Shown: positions 9,496-18,765 of the stretch, piece after piece
How positions within the stretch are numbered: the stretch's first letter is position 1
Layout: each line of letters begins with the position of its first letter
Assembly: GCF_025370775.1 (NCBI RefSeq)
Contig: NZ_JAMXEX010000013.1
Coordinates: 1-64,000, forward strand
DNA from: Ancylothrix sp. D3o
GTDB lineage: Bacteria; Cyanobacteriota; Cyanobacteriia; Cyanobacteriales; Oscillatoriaceae
DNA length: 64,000 bases
Direction of reading: 5' to 3'
Program-made: the position numbers and the translations under genes
Notes under the pieces: generated by a model
The model's database searches: none
Told to the model about the DNA's origin: nothing
Seen by the model: only the letters and a program-made list of their open reading frames with translations

Positions 9496-10860
9496 ATGAT
9501 AAACAACACATGGCAACAAGGCGAACTGGTAGAGATTGCTATCACGGATTTAACAGACACCGGCACTGGTGTGGGGCGTTTTGAGGGACGAGTTGTTTTT
9601 GTTCCTGATACAGCCCCAGGCGACCGAGTTCTGGCTCGTTTGGTGCGCGTTAAACCTCAATTTGCTGATGCTAAACTCCATGAACTGCTGGAAAGTTCCG
9701 AACAGCGTACCCGTCCGGGGTGTATTGTCGCTGATAAATGCGGCGGTTGTCAGTGGCAGCATATTGATTATTTTTACCAGCTTGCCGCTAAACGTAACCA
9801 AGTGGTGCAAGCTTTGCAGCGAATTGGGGGTATTGAAACGCCGCCGGTTTCTGAGGTTTTGGCTTCCAAAGCTTTGGGGTATCGCAATAAAGTTAGTTAT
9901 CCTTTTGGTGTGTCGCCCACCGGCCACCTGCAAGCGGGTTATTACCAAAAAAATAGTCACCGGCTTGTTAATCTCAACCGCTGTCCTGTACAAGATAATC
10001 GCTTAGATCCGCTTCTGGCAGAAATTAAACAGGATATTCAACAACTCGGCTGGACGATTTATGATGAAAATCTATCAAAAGGACAATTACGGCATTTATC
10101 TCTGCGAATTGGCCGCCGCACCGGCGAAGTTTTGTTAACTTTAATTACAAAATCAGCGGCTTTACCTGGACTAGATGCTCAAGCCCAAGTTTGGATGAAG
10201 CGATATCCGCAATTGGTGGGTGTTTGTCTGAATATTAACCCGCATAAAACAAATGTTATTTTTGGTGAAGAAACGAGAGTTTGTGCCGGTCGAGGTTATT
10301 GTGTTGAAGAGTTTGCCGGTTTGCAATTTCACCTTGGCCCGGATACGTTTTTTCAAATTAATACCGAAACGGCAGAAGCGCTATTAAATGTGATTGTTAA
10401 TGAATTGCACTTACAAGGTACTGAGTTGTTAGTTGATGCCTATTGTGGTATTGGCACGTTTACTTTACCTTTAGCACGACGAGTGCGTTCTTGTATTGGT
10501 TTAGAAGTTCAACCGGCTGCCATTCTCCACGCTAAAGAAAATGCTAAATTTAATGGTTTGACAAATACCACATTTTATGCAGGGCCAGTGGAAAAGTTAT
10601 TACCAGAGATGGATGTTTCACCAGATATTATTCTGCTCGATCCGCCGCGTAAAGGTTGCGATCCAGCAGTGTTAGAAACTTTGGTCAAAATTCAACCACC
10701 GCGAATTGTATATATTAGTTGCAAACCGGCAACTCTAGCACGGGATTTGAAATATTTGTGCAGCGAGGGAGGCTATAGCTTAACAAGAGTGCAACCGGCT
10801 GATTTTTTCCCGCAGACTTCTCATGTTGAGTGTGCAGCATTTTTGACGATTGGCGATTAA
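9496..10860 (+). CDS. rlmD: 23S rRNA (uracil-C5)-methyltransferase, RlmD/TrmA family
   Basis: The domains are an N-terminal TRAM domain (ELVEIAITDLTDTGTGVGRF), a Cys cluster suited to a [4Fe-4S] centre (PGCIVADKCGGCQW and NRCPVQD), and a C-terminal Rossmann methyltransferase domain with SAM-binding VDAYCGIGTFTLPLA. The base-contacting LLDPPRKGCDP and catalytic YISCKPATLARDL (Cys nucleophile) follow. Family members methylate U1939 or U747 of 23S rRNA, or U54 of tRNA; which site is modified cannot be assigned by eye. I chose ATG 9496 because the longer reading frame from TTG 9475 begins inside a repeat tract. The gene ends at a bidirectional terminator. Confidence 0.9.
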   Translation: MINNTWQQGELVEIAITDLTDTGTGVGRFEGRVVFVPDTAPGDRVLARLVRVKPQFADAKLHELLESSEQRTRPGCIVADKCGGCQWQHIDYFYQLAAKRNQVVQALQRIGGIETPPVSEVLASKALGYRNKVSYPFGVSPTGHLQAGYYQKNSHRLVNLNRCPVQDNRLDPLLAEIKQDIQQLGWTIYDENLSKGQLRHLSLRIGRRTGEVLLTLITKSAALPGLDAQAQVWMKRYPQLVGVCLNINPHKTNVIFGEETRVCAGRGYCVEEFAGLQFHLGPDTFFQINTETAEALLNVIVNELHLQGTELLVDAYCGIGTFTLPLARRVRSCIGLEVQPAAILHAKENAKFNGLTNTTFYAGPVEKLLPEMDVSPDIILLDPPRKGCDPAVLETLVKIQPPRIVYISCKPATLARDLKYLCSEGGYSLTRVQPADFFPQTSHVECAAFLTIGD

Positions 10861-10868
10861 AGATTAGC

Positions 10869-10903
10869 AATTGGGGACTGGGTAAGAGTCCCCAATTATT
10901 TTA
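10869..10903 (+). terminator. Bidirectional terminator between rlmD and the M10 peptidase gene
   Basis: AATTGGGGACT (10869-10879) pairs without mismatch with AGTCCCCAATT (10887-10897) around a 7-nt loop, followed by ATTTTAA. Two convergent genes meet here, 8 bp past one stop and 3 bp from the other. Confidence 0.85.
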
Positions 10904-12904
10904 AGCTAAAGTAAAATCATTAGCCGTGAGGGTGGCCGGTTGAATACCCTGCAACCTTGTCAAAAATTCGCCAGAATCAATAATTTGGATTAAAGTATCT
11001 GCGCCATCGGCTAAGAAGCGAATTCTTTGAATAGTCAAACCGCTACTCAAACCAATAGTATCTTCACCCAAAGTGAAATCAGTAATTACATCGGCATCCC
11101 ACACATTTAAACCCCCATCACCGGGAGAATAAATAAACGTATCCACACCAGGGCCACCCGTCAATAAATCAGCCCTTCTCGCGCCGGTTAAGCGGTCAGC
11201 CCCGCCTAAGCCTAAAATAATATTTGACTGATTATTGCCTAAAACAATGTCATTGGTGGGGGAAGCGTAAAGATTTTCAATGGTGACGCCATAACCAATA
11301 ATTGTGGCAAAAAGATCCGCCGGATAAGTTGCGCCACTGGGATCGCCATAAGCGATATAAGTTGCACCATTTAAAGCACTGGTTGTTGTCAGCCGTCCGC
11401 CTTCATTCATATCAAAATAATAGCTTTCTGTGGTCGGCAATCTGGCAAAATCTAGGGCATCAATACCGCCACTATCCCAAAGAGTTTGTTTAATTCCCAA
11501 AAACGTATTGCTATTAAATTGGTGAACCGTGTCGCCGTTATTTACCGTGCCGGTGGAGCCGTAGAGTATTTGCAAAGCGCGAACATCATAAGGCATGGGG
11601 GAACTCGCACCGGCACCGCCAAAATTGTAACTCATTACTGTATTGCTGTTGTTATCTTTGGGAAAAGATAAAAACGGCCCCACATCAGTAGCTTCGTTGG
11701 GGAGTTGCTCAGAAGGCAAGCCGGTGTAATTATTGGGGTGTTTTAAGCCCAAAGCATGACCAATTTCATGCACTAAACTTTCATAACCAAAGGTACCAGG
11801 GCCGCTAGAAAAAGCTTGATCAGAATTGCTTTCATAATTGCGGCTTAAATGAATATCCCCACCAATTTCTTCGCCCGGAATGTAGGCATAAGCATAGAAA
11901 TTAGCATTGCCGCTTCCCTCCGAAAACATAATCCGAATTTGACCGACGCTGGGGGGTCTATCTGGCACTTCGACAATATTAAACGGCAAAACTTCCTGAT
12001 ATCTTTGCATGATTTGACGGACATTTTGCTTAATAGGATCGCTGACTTCGCCTACGGCTGATTCGGTGCCGGCGTATAAAAAAGAACTGGCAGTTGTCAC
12101 AAAACTGTAGGTAAGAGTTCCGCCTTTAGGAACATCCCATTTGGCTTGTTCAATTGTAGTTGTTTCTACAGTTTCGCCATCAACTGTTTCGGAGGTTGTG
12201 GTTATAGTAGGAGGGTAAATTAAGGCATCAATGGCTTCTTGATCGTAAAAAAGAGAAGGTTGTCTTCCCTGGAATTGACCAATGGTGACATAGTGTTGAA
12301 AAGCTTCTTGGAAGTTATAGCCTAAACCCACTAAATCGCGGTTAGTTCCTAGATAGTAAGACGGGTCAAAAATCAAGGAAGCGCGACGGCCTTCTAGGGT
12401 GCCATAAACAATGTATTGTTCGAGAATTTGTTTGTTGTTTAAACCTGCCGTAGCCACATCTGGATTATTCAGCCGATAGTAATCTAAATCAAAAAACGGG
12501 GAAGCATTGCGTCCTTCAAAAATGCCATTGTTGAGATAGTGGCTAAAAAGCTGTTCATTGGTAAAACCGGCCTCCACTAAATCAGGATTTTTACTGCGGT
12601 AATAATTAAAATCAAAAAAAGGCGAAGGACTGCGGCCTTCTCGGAGGCCAAATCCATTTAGATGGGTGAGTAAATCGCGGTTACTAGCTTCTTGTAAGTC
12701 GGAATTGTTGGCGCGGTAAAAATTCAAATCTATTACAGGCGAAAACCGGCGACCTTCGGCTAAACCGTATTCGTCAAAATGATTAAAAGCCTCTTCCTCA
12801 CTGAAACCGGCCAAATCTGGATTAGCAATTCGATAGAAATCTGCATCAAAAAAATCTTCAGGAATTGGGGCTTCAATGGGGGGCAAAACAAATGTTATAG
12901 TCAT
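10901..12904 (-). CDS. Secreted M10-type (serralysin-like) zinc metallopeptidase with EGR repeats and RTX C-terminus
   Basis: This 667-residue protein has three parts. Residues about 18-225 hold five roughly 35-residue repeats of the form F(D)xxFYRxxNPDL...HYxxxGxxEGRxxSPxFD. Residues about 255-500 form a metallopeptidase domain with VHEIGHALGLKH, zinc ligands His379, His383 and His389 and catalytic Glu380, followed by the Met-turn VMSYNF. The C-terminus has two or three RTX-like GGxGxD elements (LGLGGADRLTGARRADLLTG) and a DADVITDFTLGEDTIGL motif. There is no N-terminal signal, as expected for type I secretion. A GGAG ribosome binding site precedes the ATG. Homologues are extracellular proteases; the substrate is unknown. 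The 125 bp upstream should hold the promoter. Confidence 0.9.
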   Translation of the reverse strand: MTITFVLPPIEAPIPEDFFDADFYRIANPDLAGFSEEEAFNHFDEYGLAEGRRFSPVIDLNFYRANNSDLQEASNRDLLTHLNGFGLREGRSPSPFFDFNYYRSKNPDLVEAGFTNEQLFSHYLNNGIFEGRNASPFFDLDYYRLNNPDVATAGLNNKQILEQYIVYGTLEGRRASLIFDPSYYLGTNRDLVGLGYNFQEAFQHYVTIGQFQGRQPSLFYDQEAIDALIYPPTITTTSETVDGETVETTTIEQAKWDVPKGGTLTYSFVTTASSFLYAGTESAVGEVSDPIKQNVRQIMQRYQEVLPFNIVEVPDRPPSVGQIRIMFSEGSGNANFYAYAYIPGEEIGGDIHLSRNYESNSDQAFSSGPGTFGYESLVHEIGHALGLKHPNNYTGLPSEQLPNEATDVGPFLSFPKDNNSNTVMSYNFGGAGASSPMPYDVRALQILYGSTGTVNNGDTVHQFNSNTFLGIKQTLWDSGGIDALDFARLPTTESYYFDMNEGGRLTTTSALNGATYIAYGDPSGATYPADLFATIIGYGVTIENLYASPTNDIVLGNNQSNIILGLGGADRLTGARRADLLTGGPGVDTFIYSPGDGGLNVWDADVITDFTLGEDTIGLSSGLTIQRIRFLADGADTLIQIIDSGEFLTRLQGIQPATLTANDFTLA

Positions 12905-13029
12905 GGTAATCTCCTTGAGTCGGCACAGGTTAAAGCACGAAAGGGATAGAGGTTAAATCGTGCAAAATAAACTACAATAAAATTGAGCAAAGTAGGGAGG
13001 GAAAAAACAATTGAGGAGAAATTTTTAAC

Positions 13030-13773
13030 TCAGTTTAAGACTTGACCAAAAAACTCCACAACTTGCAGCCAAGCGTCGGCGGCGGCGGTGCTATTGTAAC
13101 TAGGCCGGTGATCGCAGAAAAATCCGTGATCGGCATTAGCGTATCGGAAGACGCGATGGGGGATGTGATGTTTCTGAAGTTCGGCCTCAATTTGGTTAAC
13201 TTGTGTTTGGGGGATGCTGGCATCTTGGTCGCCAAAAAAAGCATAAACGGTGCCGGTAATCTCAGCAGTGCGATTGATGGTAGGTTGACCGCCTCCGGGT
13301 GTCCAGGTAGTAATACCGGCCCCATAAAATGAAGCTGTGGCCTTAATTTCCGGTAAAGTAGCAGCAAGGTAAGCAACATGACCACCAAAGCAAAAACCAA
13401 TACAACCAAAGCCATGAGTTTTGACAAAACGGCGAGTTTTCAGATAAGAGATGGAGGCGGAAATATCGCTCAAAAGTTCATCGGCGTGGGTGAGTTCTTT
13501 GTAATAGCGGCCTTGTTTGATATCTTCAGGCGTGTAGCCGGTTTGATAATCAGGGGCCAAACGCTGATAAAGGGCGGGTGCAATTGCCACATAACCCTGT
13601 TTGGCAAAACGTTCGCTGACTTCTTGAATATGAGTATTGACACCAAAAATTTCTTGCAATACTACAACTGCCGGAAAGGGGCCTTCACCTTGTGGATAAG
13701 CGAGGTAAGCTGCTATGTGTAAATCGTTGTTTGCAACGCTTACCCATTCGGTTTGAAAGTTTAAGTCGGTCAT
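13030..13773 (-). CDS. Dienelactone hydrolase family protein
   Basis: This 247-residue alpha/beta hydrolase carries the family signature: VVVLQEIFGVN near the N-terminus, the nucleophile elbow GCIGFCFGGH with Cys as nucleophile, an acid in YAFFGDQDASIP, and the catalytic His in ANADHGFFCD. Dienelactone hydrolases open lactone rings in chloroaromatic degradation, but cyanobacterial relatives are annotated only by family and their substrate is not known. It is predicted cytosolic. It is transcribed away from the GntR gene, whose start is 193 bp upstream, so a shared control region is possible. Confidence 0.88.
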   Translation of the reverse strand: MTDLNFQTEWVSVANNDLHIAAYLAYPQGEGPFPAVVVLQEIFGVNTHIQEVSERFAKQGYVAIAPALYQRLAPDYQTGYTPEDIKQGRYYKELTHADELLSDISASISYLKTRRFVKTHGFGCIGFCFGGHVAYLAATLPEIKATASFYGAGITTWTPGGGQPTINRTAEITGTVYAFFGDQDASIPQTQVNQIEAELQKHHIPHRVFRYANADHGFFCDHRPSYNSTAAADAWLQVVEFFGQVLN

Positions 13774-13966
13774 AGGTTTTTAGGCGGTCAAATTCAGTCA
13801 AATTAAAGTTGTCATATCCACTGTCTACCGGCAAGGCTATATTGGAAAAGCATTCCAACCAATAACCAAGCCGTGACCCTTCGATATAATCGCGCATCAG
13901 GCGGCATTGTGTGTGGCTTTTTTTGCGGATGGGTGTGTTTTATAAACGTTTTGTAAGGTGAGAGTG

Positions 13967-14950
13967 ATGGTTCAGTTTCATATTCAGCCAGATAGTGATA
14001 TTCCGGCATCCTCGCAGTTATTTAACCAGATTCGGTTTGCCATTGCATCCCGGCAGTTTCCACCAGGACACCGGCTTCCCAGTACGAGAGCGTTGGCCAT
14101 GCAAACCGGCCTGCACCGCAACACTATCAGTAAAGTGTACCGACAACTCGAAGACATCGGATTAGTGGACGCCCAGGCGGGGTCGGGTATTTATGTTCGT
14201 TCCCTGGGGCAAGAAAGTAGCGCTCGCTTAAAATCGCCGATTCTCGAACAATATCCCAATGCTTACAAAGTTGTCCAAAAAGGTTTAGACGAATTGCTTA
14301 ACCAAGGATGCTCGCTTAATCAAGCTAGAGAGTTATTTTTGGCAGAAATTGACTGGCGTTTGCGTTGTAGTGCGCGGGTATTGGTGACAGCGCCTTCGCA
14401 GGATATTGGGGTCGGAGAATTAATGGCCCAGGAATTAGAGCAGGCTTTGCGTATTCCGGTGCAGTTGGTGCCAATAGAAAAGCTAGAGGTAGCATTAGAT
14501 CAGGCGCATTCGGGTACGGTGGTAACGAGTCGATATTTTATTGGCCAAGCCGAAGAAATTGCGGCACCGAAGGCGGTGCGGGTGATGGCGGTGGATATTT
14601 ATGATTATGGCAAAGAAATTGATTTAGTGAAAAATTTGCCCAAGGATACTTGCTTTGGCATTGTCAGTTTGAGTCAGGGGATTTTGCGGGCTGCCGAGGT
14701 GATTATTCATAGCTTACGAGGCGATGATTTGTTGATAATGACTGCCCAAAAAAGCGATGCTTATAAGTTAAATGCAATAGTGCGGAGCGCCCGAACTATT
14801 ATTTGCGATCAGGTGTCGGAGATTGCGGTGAAAACGGCAATTGCTGCGGCTAGAGAGGATTTGATTCGTCCGCCGCATCTGCATTGCTGCCCCAATTATA
14901 TTGGCTTAGATTCGATTAATTTGTTAAAGCGAGAGTTGGGTTTAGGCTAA
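13967..14950 (+). CDS. GntR family transcriptional regulator
   Basis: The N-terminal winged helix-turn-helix has the GntR signature: SQLFNQIRFAIASRQFPPGH, then LPSTRALAMQTGLHRNTISK and VYRQLEDIGLVDAQAGSGIYV. The remaining ~230 residues form an effector-type domain I cannot assign to a known ligand class. It contains SPSQDIGVGELMAQEL-like and GTVVTSRYFIGQAEEI segments. The ATG at 13967 is preceded by an AGGTG ribosome binding site; a GTG at 13958 would add three residues and overlaps that site, so it is less likely. The gene is divergent from the dienelactone hydrolase gene, a plausible but unproven target. Confidence 0.87.
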   Translation: MVQFHIQPDSDIPASSQLFNQIRFAIASRQFPPGHRLPSTRALAMQTGLHRNTISKVYRQLEDIGLVDAQAGSGIYVRSLGQESSARLKSPILEQYPNAYKVVQKGLDELLNQGCSLNQARELFLAEIDWRLRCSARVLVTAPSQDIGVGELMAQELEQALRIPVQLVPIEKLEVALDQAHSGTVVTSRYFIGQAEEIAAPKAVRVMAVDIYDYGKEIDLVKNLPKDTCFGIVSLSQGILRAAEVIIHSLRGDDLLIMTAQKSDAYKLNAIVRSARTIICDQVSEIAVKTAIAAAREDLIRPPHLHCCPNYIGLDSINLLKRELGLG

Positions 14951-14986
14951 TAAATTGTTGGCTTCAAAAGGAAGGAAAACTTATTT

Positions 14987-15023
14987 AAAAAAAAGATGAA
15001 TGGGGATGTAATAATCCCCCATT
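14987..15023 (-). terminator. Terminator of the response regulator gene
   Basis: Read on the minus strand, AATGGGGGAT pairs with ATCCCCATT (one bulged G) around a short loop and is followed by CATCTTTTTTTT. It lies just past the stop codon of the response regulator and can also serve the convergent GntR gene. Confidence 0.75.
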
Positions 15024-15035
15024 GCCACTTGGCTC

Positions 15036-15437
15036 TTAGGAATCTTGATTTAATTTTAAGCGGATCTGATTGACAAAATCTTGATGGTCTATAATTGGCT
15101 TGGGGATATAACCATCGGCGCCGCTTTGTTCGAGGAATGTTTCTCGATCTCCTTTGATGGCATTGGCGGTGACAAGAATCACTGGCACACTGGCAGTGTG
15201 GGGATTTTGTTTGAGCAGTTGGGTGATTTTAATACCATCCATAGGCTGGCCTTGATAGTAACTGTTACTCAAAGAAACATCCATTAAGATAATATCGGCT
15301 GCGCCAGATTCAGCGATTTTTAAGACTTCTTCGACATCTTCGGTATGCGTAGCGGCGAAACCGCCACGCTTGGTGAGAACTTTTTGAAAAACCAGCCAAT
15401 TTATAGGATCGTCTTCCACAACTAACACAGTCTTCAT
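15036..15437 (-). CDS. Single-domain response regulator
   Basis: This receiver domain stands alone. It begins MKTVLVVEDDPINWLVFQKV with the acidic pair EDD, has the phosphoacceptor Asp in ADIILMDVSLS, the Thr/Ser switch in VPVILVTANA and the conserved Lys in GYIPKPI. There is no output domain, so it probably acts by protein contact, for example with a histidine kinase or an adjacent signalling partner. ATG 15437 is preceded by TTGGAGAT on the minus strand (good ribosome binding site); a longer frame to 15473 would add 12 residues with no such site. The insertion between the Asp and the next helix (SNSYYQGQPMDG) is slightly long. Confidence 0.88.
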   Translation of the reverse strand: MKTVLVVEDDPINWLVFQKVLTKRGGFAATHTEDVEEVLKIAESGAADIILMDVSLSNSYYQGQPMDGIKITQLLKQNPHTASVPVILVTANAIKGDRETFLEQSGADGYIPKPIIDHQDFVNQIRLKLNQDS

Positions 15438-15749
15438 TAGATATCTCCAAAGGCAATTTAATTCAAAATGCACGAACTTGAGTGCGATACCCGGATAGGG
15501 GGGTCGTTGCTGCTTTGTGTAAAATCGGTGTGGGAGTTGTGTGAGGCGTGCGGGAAAATTTTACAAAATTTAAACAACATAAGCCCAGCGATGACTTATC
15601 CACTATTGTAGGCACTACTAAGGGCTGGACAAAACAGGAAATAAAAAAATTTTGTTTTTTTTGGGGGGGGCAAGGCAAAATATATGTACCCAGACGATTT
15701 AAACTTAGGCTCAACCCATACGCACTTGAGAAAGGAAAAACCGTCTGCC

Positions 15750-16289
15750 ATGCGAAAAGTTTTATATCTGCTTAATGAATTAAGCGAAAGGGATCTTGAT
15801 TGGATGCTGACAAACGGCAGCCGGCAGCAAGTGAAAGCGGGTACGATTCTAATTAAGGAAGGAGAGCCCACTGATGCTCTTTACATTGTTGTTGAGGGTT
15901 CTCTGACGGTTTCGATAGCGGCGCTTGGCGGGCGGGAAATCTCAACGATTGGCGGCGGGGAAGTTTTGGGGGAAATGTCTTTTGTGGATGATCGTCCACC
16001 GGCTGCGACGGTTAAAGCGGTTGAGGATGCTCTTGTTTTAGCGGTTCCTCGCAAAGAATTAAGCGAAAAACTCCAAAAAGATGTGCTTTTTGCTCTGCGT
16101 TTTTACCGGGCAATTACAAAGTTTCTTTCAACTCGACTGCGGGGGGCTGTTAATTGGTTGAGTGATGATAAAGACGTGCTGAACAGTCAAGTTTCTTCGC
16201 AAGAACCGTTTGAGTCTACTGATGATATGACTTTGGCATCGGCGCGATTTGAGAAGTTGGTTAAACGTTTAAATGAAAAAGAGGGATAA
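15750..16289 (+). CDS. Cyclic-nucleotide-binding-type domain protein
   Basis: A single CNB beta-roll occupies residues about 10-130 (LNELSERDLDWML; GTILIKEGEPTDALYIVVEG; GGGEVLGEMSFVDDRPPAAT). It is followed by a helical tail and no DNA-binding domain. In the phosphate-binding cassette the Arg that contacts the cyclic phosphate (PRAAT in protein kinase A) is Pro (PPAAT), so cAMP/cGMP binding is doubtful. The tail (residues ~150-180) is acidic and Ser-rich. I place the start at ATG 15750; an upstream in-frame ATG at 15684 would add 22 residues that do not resemble the domain. Confidence 0.8.
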   Translation: MRKVLYLLNELSERDLDWMLTNGSRQQVKAGTILIKEGEPTDALYIVVEGSLTVSIAALGGREISTIGGGEVLGEMSFVDDRPPAATVKAVEDALVLAVPRKELSEKLQKDVLFALRFYRAITKFLSTRLRGAVNWLSDDKDVLNSQVSSQEPFESTDDMTLASARFEKLVKRLNEKEG

Positions 16290-16409
16290 GTGCCGGTTGA
16301 AGTTTGATGTTTTAAGGAGTTCAGGAACTCTTTAAGGGTGTGGGGGTCGATAGAGGTGACAGCAAAACACAACAGTGGTGATGCAATTAGCCTCTGGAGG
16401 AATTAAGGA

Positions 16410-17084
16410 ATGTTAAAAACAACACAATGGCAATCTAAAACTGCTTTATTGTTGGCGTTGACGGTGAGTTTGGGGGCGGGGATGCCGGTTGTAAGTTCGG
16501 GGCCGGTTTTGGCTCAAACTGGTGGGAATGGCCGGCAGTGGAATGCGCCTCGAAACAATACTAATAATCGGGTTGCTGTTCCTTCGGGTACAATTCTTCC
16601 TGTTAATTATGAAAAAGATAAAGTGGTTGTAACGAAGGATGAAACGGCTCCTCTGACGCTGATTGTGGCGCGGGATATTAGCTCAAGTTCTGGCACGATT
16701 TTGATTAGACAAGGTACTCAAATTGTTGGGGAACTGCGACCGGTTGGCGGTGGTTCTCAGTTTATTGCTAAAGAGTTGGTGTTGCAAAATGGCCAACGTT
16801 TTCCGGTGAATGCTCGCTCTAAAATTGTGACTCGCACGGAAACTATCGAAAAAGGTGCGAGTGTGGGGAGTATTTTACAAGGTGCTGCTATTGGTGCGGC
16901 GGCTGCTACTGCTATTTCAGCGATTACTGGTGACCGTGCTATTGCTACTGAGGAGGTGTTAGGGGGCGCAGGTTTGGGTGCTATTGGTGGGTTGCTTTTG
17001 GGTCGCAAAAAAGTTGATGTGGTTGTGATTAATCCTAATACGGATTTGGCTTTAACTTTGCGTTCTGATTTGGCTTTGCGTTAA
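16410..17084 (+). CDS. Exported glycine-zipper protein, conserved in cyanobacteria
   Basis: This 224-residue protein has a signal peptide (LLLALTVSLGAGMPVVSSGP...VLAQ). A central beta-rich region follows (VPSGTILPVNYEKDKVVVTK; GTILIRQGTQIVGELRPVGG). Near the C-terminus a Gly/Ala-rich hydrophobic segment (GSILQGAAIGAAAATAISAI and GGAGLGAIGGLLLG) looks like a glycine zipper, a helix type found in envelope-associated proteins. The arrangement recalls the C-terminal part of TrbI/VirB10-like proteins, but I would not assign that function. A GGAGG ribosome binding site lies before the ATG. A terminator follows the gene. Confidence 0.75.
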   Translation: MLKTTQWQSKTALLLALTVSLGAGMPVVSSGPVLAQTGGNGRQWNAPRNNTNNRVAVPSGTILPVNYEKDKVVVTKDETAPLTLIVARDISSSSGTILIRQGTQIVGELRPVGGGSQFIAKELVLQNGQRFPVNARSKIVTRTETIEKGASVGSILQGAAIGAAAATAISAITGDRAIATEEVLGGAGLGAIGGLLLGRKKVDVVVINPNTDLALTLRSDLALR

Positions 17085-17150
17085 GTGTTGGCTGGGTGGT
17101 GTGCGGTTTTTTATAGGGTTTTTCTTACAACTTTAGCCTTTGAAAAATTA

Positions 17151-17181
17151 AAAGCCCGGTTTCTTTAAGAGGCCGGGTTTT
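17151..17181 (+). terminator. Terminator after the glycine-zipper gene
   Basis: AAAGCCCGG (17151-17159) pairs with CCGGGTTT (17173-17180) with one G-T pair, followed by TTT. It lies between two convergent genes. Confidence 0.7.
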
Positions 17182-17209
17182 TAGTGTGTATTAATTGGGT
17201 TAATGCTTG

Positions 17210-17950
17210 TTAGTTTGGTTGCCAGTATTTATAGTCTAGGTTGTGTGCAGAGATGGCAACACAGGCTATATAGCTGGGGTGGGGGATGAGGTGGGTTAAT
17301 GTCCACCGGCCTGCTTTTTGGGTATCGCCGCTGATGCTGAGGAGTTTTGCGGGTTCTCCTGGGGTGATGCTGACTTCTATTTCGTTGAGGGGTTGTATGA
17401 GTCCTTGGCCGGTGGCTTTTAGGTAGGCTTCTTTGCGTGTCCAAGCGTTGAAAAAGGCTTCGGTTTGATGGGCAATAGAAATGGTGTTAAAGAGGGCTGA
17501 TTCTTTGTCTGAGAAGTAGTTTTTGACGATATTTTCTGCTTCGGTGATGGGACGCACAAATTCAACGTCTATGCCAATTTCTTTGTTTAGGGTGATGGCA
17601 TAGAGGGCGAGTTGGTGAGAGTGAGATAGGTTAAAGCAAATTTGGGTTTCTGTGTGTAATGCTGGTTTGCCTTGCTTGCTATAGGTGAATTTTAGGTTTT
17701 GGGGCGGGAGGTTTAGATACCGGCTCAAAATTATTCTTAGGGTACCGCGACTGACAATGAAGTTGTTGCGATCTTTTTCAAAGTGAAATCGATTTGCTCT
17801 GGCGATCTCGTCTGCTGATAATGTTTGGCTGAGTTGTTGAATTTGTGCTGCCGGTTGATTGAGAAATGCTTTCCATAAATGGATTTGATTTTCTGCGGGG
17901 GTGGGGGTTAATAAGGGGGCCGGTTGCCAAGTTATATTTTCAGCGGTCAT
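17210..17950 (-). CDS. 4'-phosphopantetheinyl transferase (Sfp/HetI type)
   Basis: The signature residues are in place: NLSHSHQLALYA, then GIDVEFVRP (the magnesium-binding D-x-E) and AFFNAWTRKEAYLKATGQGL (WxxKEAxxK). At 246 residues it is the long Sfp class that activates carrier proteins of secondary metabolism; in cyanobacteria HetI-like enzymes also serve fatty-acid and glycolipid carriers. It moves the phosphopantetheine arm of CoA to the Ser of a carrier domain. It is divergent from the two synthetase genes that begin 816 bp away, whose two carrier Ser residues are natural substrates. It may nevertheless be the general enzyme of the cell. Confidence 0.93.
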   Translation of the reverse strand: MTAENITWQPAPLLTPTPAENQIHLWKAFLNQPAAQIQQLSQTLSADEIARANRFHFEKDRNNFIVSRGTLRIILSRYLNLPPQNLKFTYSKQGKPALHTETQICFNLSHSHQLALYAITLNKEIGIDVEFVRPITEAENIVKNYFSDKESALFNTISIAHQTEAFFNAWTRKEAYLKATGQGLIQPLNEIEVSITPGEPAKLLSISGDTQKAGRWTLTHLIPHPSYIACVAISAHNLDYKYWQPN

Positions 17951-18765
17951 CTTTCTTAGGTAAGATTTTAGATTTTCAGGGGGATGGATTTATCTGCCTT
18001 GGGAGGTAGGAGAGAGATTCTGGCGGAACGTCTCTACTGTGGGGATAGGTTTTTTTTTGGGGGTAAACTTTGTTAATTTTTAAAAAAATTTGAAAATTTA
18101 TTTGCGTTTTAAGCTATGTGGGCTGAGGGCAAAGTTTGCCAACTCTACCATAAGAAGTAAGCTGAATATATCTCACTCTTCAGATGGATGCAATAGCAGA
18201 GCTTTGCCTTTTAAAAAGGATAAAAGGCAAGGTATGGGGAGCGGGAGGAAAGAATGCAAAGAGGTGAAACAAGTTTTATGGCGGGTGAAAATGCTTGCTG
18301 TGAAAAGCGGTGGTTTAATGAGTGCGGATGTGCAATGAGTAAGCCTGGTGCCGGTGTGGTTGGGTTGCTTGCCGGCTGTTTGAAGGCATAAAGAATTCAC
18401 TAAAAAAGGGCTGGGTTTGAGAAGCTCAAATTAGGTTTAGGGTTTAAGTAAATAAAGTGTGGAAAAACTCTAGGGTTTATGCCTTGGGGAGTAGGCTATT
18501 TTAGGCGTTATTACTATAACTATCTTTTATAAAGATTCGGTAAAGTAGGAAAGTTTTATAAAAAAATATGTCAGGATAAAAAATATTATGCGACCGGGGT
18601 ATTTCTAATTTCTGCTGAGATGGGAGCGAGAGCTAAGGCTTTGGGCTTTGGCAATTTAGAGGGGTGAATAAAATACCTAACAGCAGGAATTGGAGAAAAT
18701 GCCTGGGAGCGAAATTAGTCTTGGTTATAAACAACATGATTCAGGCGTAACATCTACACAAAACT
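17951..18765. other. Intergenic region between PPTase and peptide synthetase genes
   Basis: These 815 bases contain no gene I can support; an 82-codon frame at 18090-18338 has no recognisable features. The stretch is AT-rich with A/T runs around 18050-18100 and 18530-18600 and must hold the promoters of both divergent transcription units. Confidence 0.6.

Noticed and set aside
18090-18338. 82-codon frame between PPTase and NRPS
   Set aside because: No ribosome binding site, mixed composition and no family-like motif.
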